64,000 nucleotides of DNA, taken from positions 249,645-313,644 of the forward strand of contig NZ_MDKB01000005.1 in NCBI RefSeq assembly GCF_001715295.1, read 5' to 3'. A program made the position numbers and the translations under genes. Shown piece by piece: positions 60,996 through 64,000 of this stretch; positions within the stretch are counted from its first letter, which is position 1; each line of letters starts with the position of its first letter. Origin of the DNA: Streptomyces griseus. GTDB lineage: Bacteria; Actinomycetota; Actinomycetes; Streptomycetales; Streptomycetaceae. The notes under the pieces were generated by a model. It did no database searches, was not told the DNA's origin, and saw nothing but the letters and a program-made list of their open reading frames with translations.

Positions 60996-62360
60996 TCAGA
61001 ACGCGAACGACTCGTGGTGGATACGCCGTGCCGGGACCCCGGCGTCGCGCAGGGCGGTGATCGCGGCCCGCGTCATGCCGGACGGCCCGCAGAGGTAGAC
61101 GTCGTGCGCGGCCAGGTCCGGCACGAGGGCGCTCAGCGCCTGGGCGGTGAGGGGGGAGGAGTAACCGGCCGGCTCGTCGACGACGTAGTGCACGGTGGCA
61201 CGCCGCCGGGCGGCTATCGCGTCGATCTCACCGCGCAGCGCGAGGTCGTCGGCGCGGCGCGCCCGGTAGACGAGGGTGACCTGGCCGGGCAGCGTCTCGA
61301 ACAGGGCGCGCAGGGGCGTGATGCCGACTCCGCCGGCCAGCAGGAGCACCTTGGGGGCGGTACGCCGGTTCGCGGTGAACCCACCGTAGGGGCCCTCGGC
61401 CCACACCCTGGTGCCGGGTTTCAGGCGGGCGAGTGCCGTGCTGTGGCCGCCGGCCGCCTTCACCGTGATGCGCAGGTGCCCGGGCCGGGCGGGGGCGGAC
61501 AGGGAGTAGGGGTTGGCGGTCCACCACAGGCCGCGGGCCAGGAAACGCCAGCGCAGGAACTGTCCCGGCTCACCTCCCAGATCTTCCAGGTGCTCGCCGG
61601 TGAGGTGGACGGAGACCACGCCCGGCGCCTCGGGATGGACCGCGGTGACGCGGAGGCGGTGGCGCAGGCCGCGCCGGACGGGTACGGCGAACCGGTACCA
61701 GGCCACCAGCGCCGCGACGCCGAGGTACAGCGTGTACCAGGCCGCCTGCGCGGGACGGTTGCCGACGAAGTCGGCTCCGTTGGAGAGCTGGTGCCCGAAG
61801 GCGAGGAAGACCGCGAGGTAGGTGGCGAAGTGCAGGTAGTGCCAGGTCTCGTAACTCATCCTGCGGCGGGCCGCGCGGGCGGAGAGGATGCCGGTGGCCA
61901 GGAACAGCAGGAAGCCGGCCGTGCCCTTGAGGAGGTCGGGGTAGTGCAGGACGAGCGTGGAGGTCTGGCTCACCACGTTCGTGTGCGAGGTCAGCGAGTA
62001 GCCCCAGATGATCAGCAGGGTGTGGGCGAGCGCGAGGGATACGGTGCAGCGGCCGCCCCAGGCGTGCCAGCGGGCGAGACGGTCGGTCCCGACGGTGTGG
62101 TCCAGGAGCGGGACGCGGGCCATCAGGGCCAGCAGGATCGCGCAGGCGTAGCCGGCCAGGAGACCGGTGATGCGTCCCGCTCCGGTGAGCCAGCCCGCCG
62201 GGCCGACCACCGAGGCCGTGTCGCTCCACCAGAGGGCCAGTACTCCGGCGGCACCACCCCAGATCACCAGCTGGGCCACGAGGGGCACGGCGTTGCGGCG
62301 GGGGCGCCGGTGGCGCACGCTCCGGCCTGCGTCCGCGGTGGTGGTGTACGTGCTGGTCAT
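60996..62360 (-). CDS. Ferric-reductase-like flavocytochrome
   Basis: The 454-residue protein has a six-helix ferric-reductase-like membrane domain (about 25-215) with heme-ligand His candidates in WHAWGGRCTVSLALAHTLL and ETWHYLHFATYLAVFLAFGH. A ferredoxin-reductase FAD/NAD domain follows (about 225-454) with PGQFLRWRF, NPYSLS, GGVGITPLRALFE and YLCGPSGMT. It would pass electrons from cytoplasmic NAD(P)H through heme to the outer face. It is the first gene of a leftward operon with the FMN-binding and ApbE genes, and is divergent from the two-component system. Confidence 0.92.
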   Translation of the reverse strand: MTSTYTTTADAGRSVRHRRPRRNAVPLVAQLVIWGGAAGVLALWWSDTASVVGPAGWLTGAGRITGLLAGYACAILLALMARVPLLDHTVGTDRLARWHAWGGRCTVSLALAHTLLIIWGYSLTSHTNVVSQTSTLVLHYPDLLKGTAGFLLFLATGILSARAARRRMSYETWHYLHFATYLAVFLAFGHQLSNGADFVGNRPAQAAWYTLYLGVAALVAWYRFAVPVRRGLRHRLRVTAVHPEAPGVVSVHLTGEHLEDLGGEPGQFLRWRFLARGLWWTANPYSLSAPARPGHLRITVKAAGGHSTALARLKPGTRVWAEGPYGGFTANRRTAPKVLLLAGGVGITPLRALFETLPGQVTLVYRARRADDLALRGEIDAIAARRRATVHYVVDEPAGYSSPLTAQALSALVPDLAAHDVYLCGPSGMTRAAITALRDAGVPARRIHHESFAF

Positions 62361-62419
62361 AGGACTCCTCCGGATGGGGGCTCACTTCCGGTGACGAGCG
62401 GCCAGCCTCACAGTCCCGC

Positions 62420-62437
62420 CTCTGAGTACCCTCTGAA
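62420..62437. promoter_or_regulatory. Response-regulator site, left copy
   Basis: CTCTGAGTACCCTCTGAA contains CTCTGA twice at an 11-bp interval. It is the inverted counterpart (16 of 18 bases) of the site at 62468-62485, and lies 60 bp upstream of the ferric-reductase-like gene. Confidence 0.7.
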
Positions 62438-62467
62438 AGTCGCTCCGCGGGGCGGTCCGAGAGCGGA

Positions 62468-62485
62468 TTCAGAGGAAACTCAGAG
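62468..62485. promoter_or_regulatory. Response-regulator site, right copy
   Basis: TTCAGAGGAAACTCAGAG holds TCAGAG twice at an 11-bp interval, the usual direct-repeat geometry for OmpR-family dimers. It lies 48 bp upstream of the regulator gene. Confidence 0.7.
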
Positions 62486-62533
62486 ACGTGGCTCGCACGG
62501 CCCGGACCCGCGCCGGGGGATGCTGGAGGAACC

Positions 62534-63268
62534 ATGGACGAGTCACCTGCGCCCTCATCTCTGCACCGCCCCGACGGAGAACCCGTGCGGGTCCTGGTCG
62601 TGGACGACGAACCCGACGTCACCGATGTCCTGTCCGGAGTCATGGGCGGCGAGGGGTGGCGGGTCCGCACGGCCGCCGACGGTGCGACCGCGCTCGCCGA
62701 GGCCCGTGACTTCCGGCCGGACGCCGTGGTCCTGGACTGGATGCTGCCCGACCTCGACGGCCTGCAGGTCCTGCGTGCCCTGCGGCGTGAGGCACCCGGC
62801 GTGTGCGTGCTGTTCCTGACCGCACGCGACGCGGTCGAGGACCGGGTGGCGGGCATCACCGCGGGCGGCGACGACTACGTCGTCAAGCCCTACAGTCTGG
62901 AGGAGGTCCTGGCCCGGCTGCGCGGACTGCTCCGGCGGGCCGGCATGACGGCGGAGCCGGGCGCGAACTGGCTCACCGTCGGTGACCTCGCCATGGACGA
63001 GGAGGCCAGGGAGGTCCGGCGCGGCGGAGTCACCGTCGAGCTGTCCCGTACCGAGTTCGAACTTCTGCGGTTCCTGATGCGCAATCCGCGCCGTGTCCTG
63101 TCCAAGGAGCAGATCCTCGACCGGGTCTGGGCGTACGACTTCGGTGGCCGCGCCCACGTGGTCGAGCTCTACATCAGCTATCTGCGCAAGAAGATCGACG
63201 CCGGACGGAACCCGATGATCCACACGGTGCGCGGTGTCGGTTACGTCCTCAAGCCGGACACCCCGTGA
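62534..63268 (+). CDS. OmpR-family response regulator
   Basis: This 244-residue regulator has a receiver domain (about 18-130) with VLVVDDEPDV, the phospho-Asp in AVVLDWMLPDLDG, and LFLTARDAVEDRVAG and YVVKPYSLEE. A winged-helix DNA-binding domain follows (about 150-240) with ELSRTEFELLRFLMRNPRRV, SKEQILDRVWAYDFGG and VRGVGYVL. The ATG at 62534 follows GGAGGA. Its gene overlaps the kinase gene by four bases. The inverted pair of 11-bp direct repeats upstream is its likely operator for both divergent promoters. Confidence 0.93.
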   Translation: MDESPAPSSLHRPDGEPVRVLVVDDEPDVTDVLSGVMGGEGWRVRTAADGATALAEARDFRPDAVVLDWMLPDLDGLQVLRALRREAPGVCVLFLTARDAVEDRVAGITAGGDDYVVKPYSLEEVLARLRGLLRRAGMTAEPGANWLTVGDLAMDEEAREVRRGGVTVELSRTEFELLRFLMRNPRRVLSKEQILDRVWAYDFGGRAHVVELYISYLRKKIDAGRNPMIHTVRGVGYVLKPDTP

Positions 63269-64000
63269 GGCGGCCGCCACCCCGCACCCTTCGTGGCCAG
63301 CTCACCGCGGGACTCGTCACCCTGCTCGCCCTGGCCTGTGTCGCCGTCGGCATCAGCACGGCCCTCGCGCTTCGCGGCTTCCTCATGGGACGCCTGGACG
63401 AACAGCTCGCCGCCTCCGGCGGCCGGTTCGCCGCGAGCCTGGAGCACGAGAGCGAGCGCGATGCCGACAACAGCTCCGACACCCGGGGCCAGGCCGAGTC
63501 GACCTTCGGCGCCCGGCTGCTGAACGGCGTCGTCACCCAGGCCGCCGTCGTCGACGACGCCGCGGACCGCCCCGTTCGTCTCACCTCCGAGGACCGGCAC
63601 GCGCTGGCCGGAGTGCCGGTGGACGGGAACGGGTACAGCATCCACCTCTCCCGTCTGGGGACGTACCGCGTCTCGGCTGTCCGGGGCGACGACCGGGACA
63701 CCCTGATCACCGGCCTGCCCCTGCACCCGGTGGAAGAGACGGTCCACCGGCTCGCGGCGGTCGAGGCGGCGCTGTTCGGCGCGGCCCTCGTGGCCACGGG
63801 CTTCGCCGGGGCCCTCTGGGTCAGGGTCTCCCTGCGCCCGCTCCGCAGAGTCGCCGCCCGGGCCACCGAGGTGGCCGGCCTGCCGCTCGCCAGCGGGGAG
63901 ATCGCCATGCCCGGGCCGCTGCCGGACACCGACCCCCGCACCGAGGTCGGCCAGGTCGGCGCCGCCCTCAACCACATGCTCGGCCACGTCGAGAACGCCC
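63265..64000 (+). CDS. Sensor histidine kinase, 5' part (truncated by window end)
   Basis: The GTG at 63265 overlaps the regulator stop (GTGA). The visible 245 codons show an N-terminal membrane helix (TLRGQLTAGLVTLLALACVAVG), then an extracytoplasmic sensor loop of about 130 residues with ASGGRFAASLEH and NGVVTQAAVVDDA. A second helix follows (AAVEAALFGAALVATGFAGAL), then the start of a HAMP domain (RVSLRPLRRVAARATEVAG). The dimerisation and ATPase domains lie beyond the window. It partners the OmpR-type regulator; the stimulus is unknown, but the neighbouring redox operon makes a redox or metal signal plausible. Confidence 0.88.
   Translation, partial: MRRPPPRTLRGQLTAGLVTLLALACVAVGISTALALRGFLMGRLDEQLAASGGRFAASLEHESERDADNSSDTRGQAESTFGARLLNGVVTQAAVVDDAADRPVRLTSEDRHALAGVPVDGNGYSIHLSRLGTYRVSAVRGDDRDTLITGLPLHPVEETVHRLAAVEAALFGAALVATGFAGALWVRVSLRPLRRVAARATEVAGLPLASGEIAMPGPLPDTDPRTEVGQVGAALNHMLGHVENA

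Noticed and set aside
1..64000. CRISPR arrays and stable RNA genes
   Set aside because: No regularly spaced repeats and no tRNA or rRNA-like segments were recognised. Only small tandem repeats at 37646 and 47845 were found.

Overview
The window is very GC-rich actinobacterial DNA, almost certainly Streptomyces. The evidence is dense GC-rich codons, GTG/TTG starts, overlapping stop-start codons, a complete coelichelin-type siderophore locus and an OsdKR/DevRS-type dormancy island. No tRNA, rRNA or CRISPR array was seen. Gene names rest on motif and synteny recognition without any database search.

Region 1 (about 1.7-26.4 kb) is an iron-controlled siderophore locus with the gene order and domain layout of coelichelin (cch). 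It has a three-module NRPS (A-T-E, C-A-T-E, C-A-T), ornithine N5-monooxygenase, hydroxyornithine formyltransferase, an MbtH-like protein, an enterochelin-esterase-like hydrolase, a ferric-siderophore importer (cchCDEF) and two half-size ABC exporters. Six 19-bp DmdR/DtxR-type iron boxes sit in front of its transcription units. At its edge, also next to iron boxes, lie an acetylglutamate kinase (argB paralogue) and a GNAT protein resembling acetylglutamate synthase. They look like a dedicated ornithine supply. A 34-codon ORF with its own Shine-Dalgarno sequence overlaps the esterase start. The two exporter halves have complementary nucleotide-binding-domain defects.

Region 2 (26.4-35.1 kb) is a patchwork. 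It holds a 171-bp repeat with 16-bp perfect inverted ends, a small TetR-controlled unit (NmrA-like and SnoaL-like genes), remnants of IS256-type and IS5-type transposases, a GNAT remnant, a secreted GH16 glucanase with a ricin-type lectin domain, a DoxX protein, a PP2C phosphatase overlapping a CapA-like gene, and a GNAT acetyltransferase.

Region 3 (35.1-59.5 kb) is a dormancy/low-oxygen/redox-stress island. It contains a P1B ATPase fused to hemerythrin, a P2-type ATPase (CtpF-like), two zinc alcohol dehydrogenases, five universal stress proteins, two CBS-BON proteins, an Rv1733c-like membrane protein, nicotinate phosphoribosyltransferase (PncB2-like), an Acg-like nitroreductase, an HTH/flavin-reductase fusion, pyruvate phosphate dikinase, a DUF302 protein, and the divergent GAF kinase/LuxR regulator pair (osdK/osdR type). 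GGGG-N9-CCCC palindromes in the divergent promoters are candidate OsdR boxes. The contents parallel the Mycobacterium DosR regulon.

Region 4 (59.8-64.0 kb) is a membrane flavin electron-transfer operon (ferric-reductase-like protein, FMN-binding protein, ApbE flavin transferase). It is divergent from an OmpR-type response regulator and a sensor kinase cut off by the window end. The promoter gap carries an inverted pair of 18-bp elements, each containing an 11-bp-spaced direct repeat, which is a likely regulator target.
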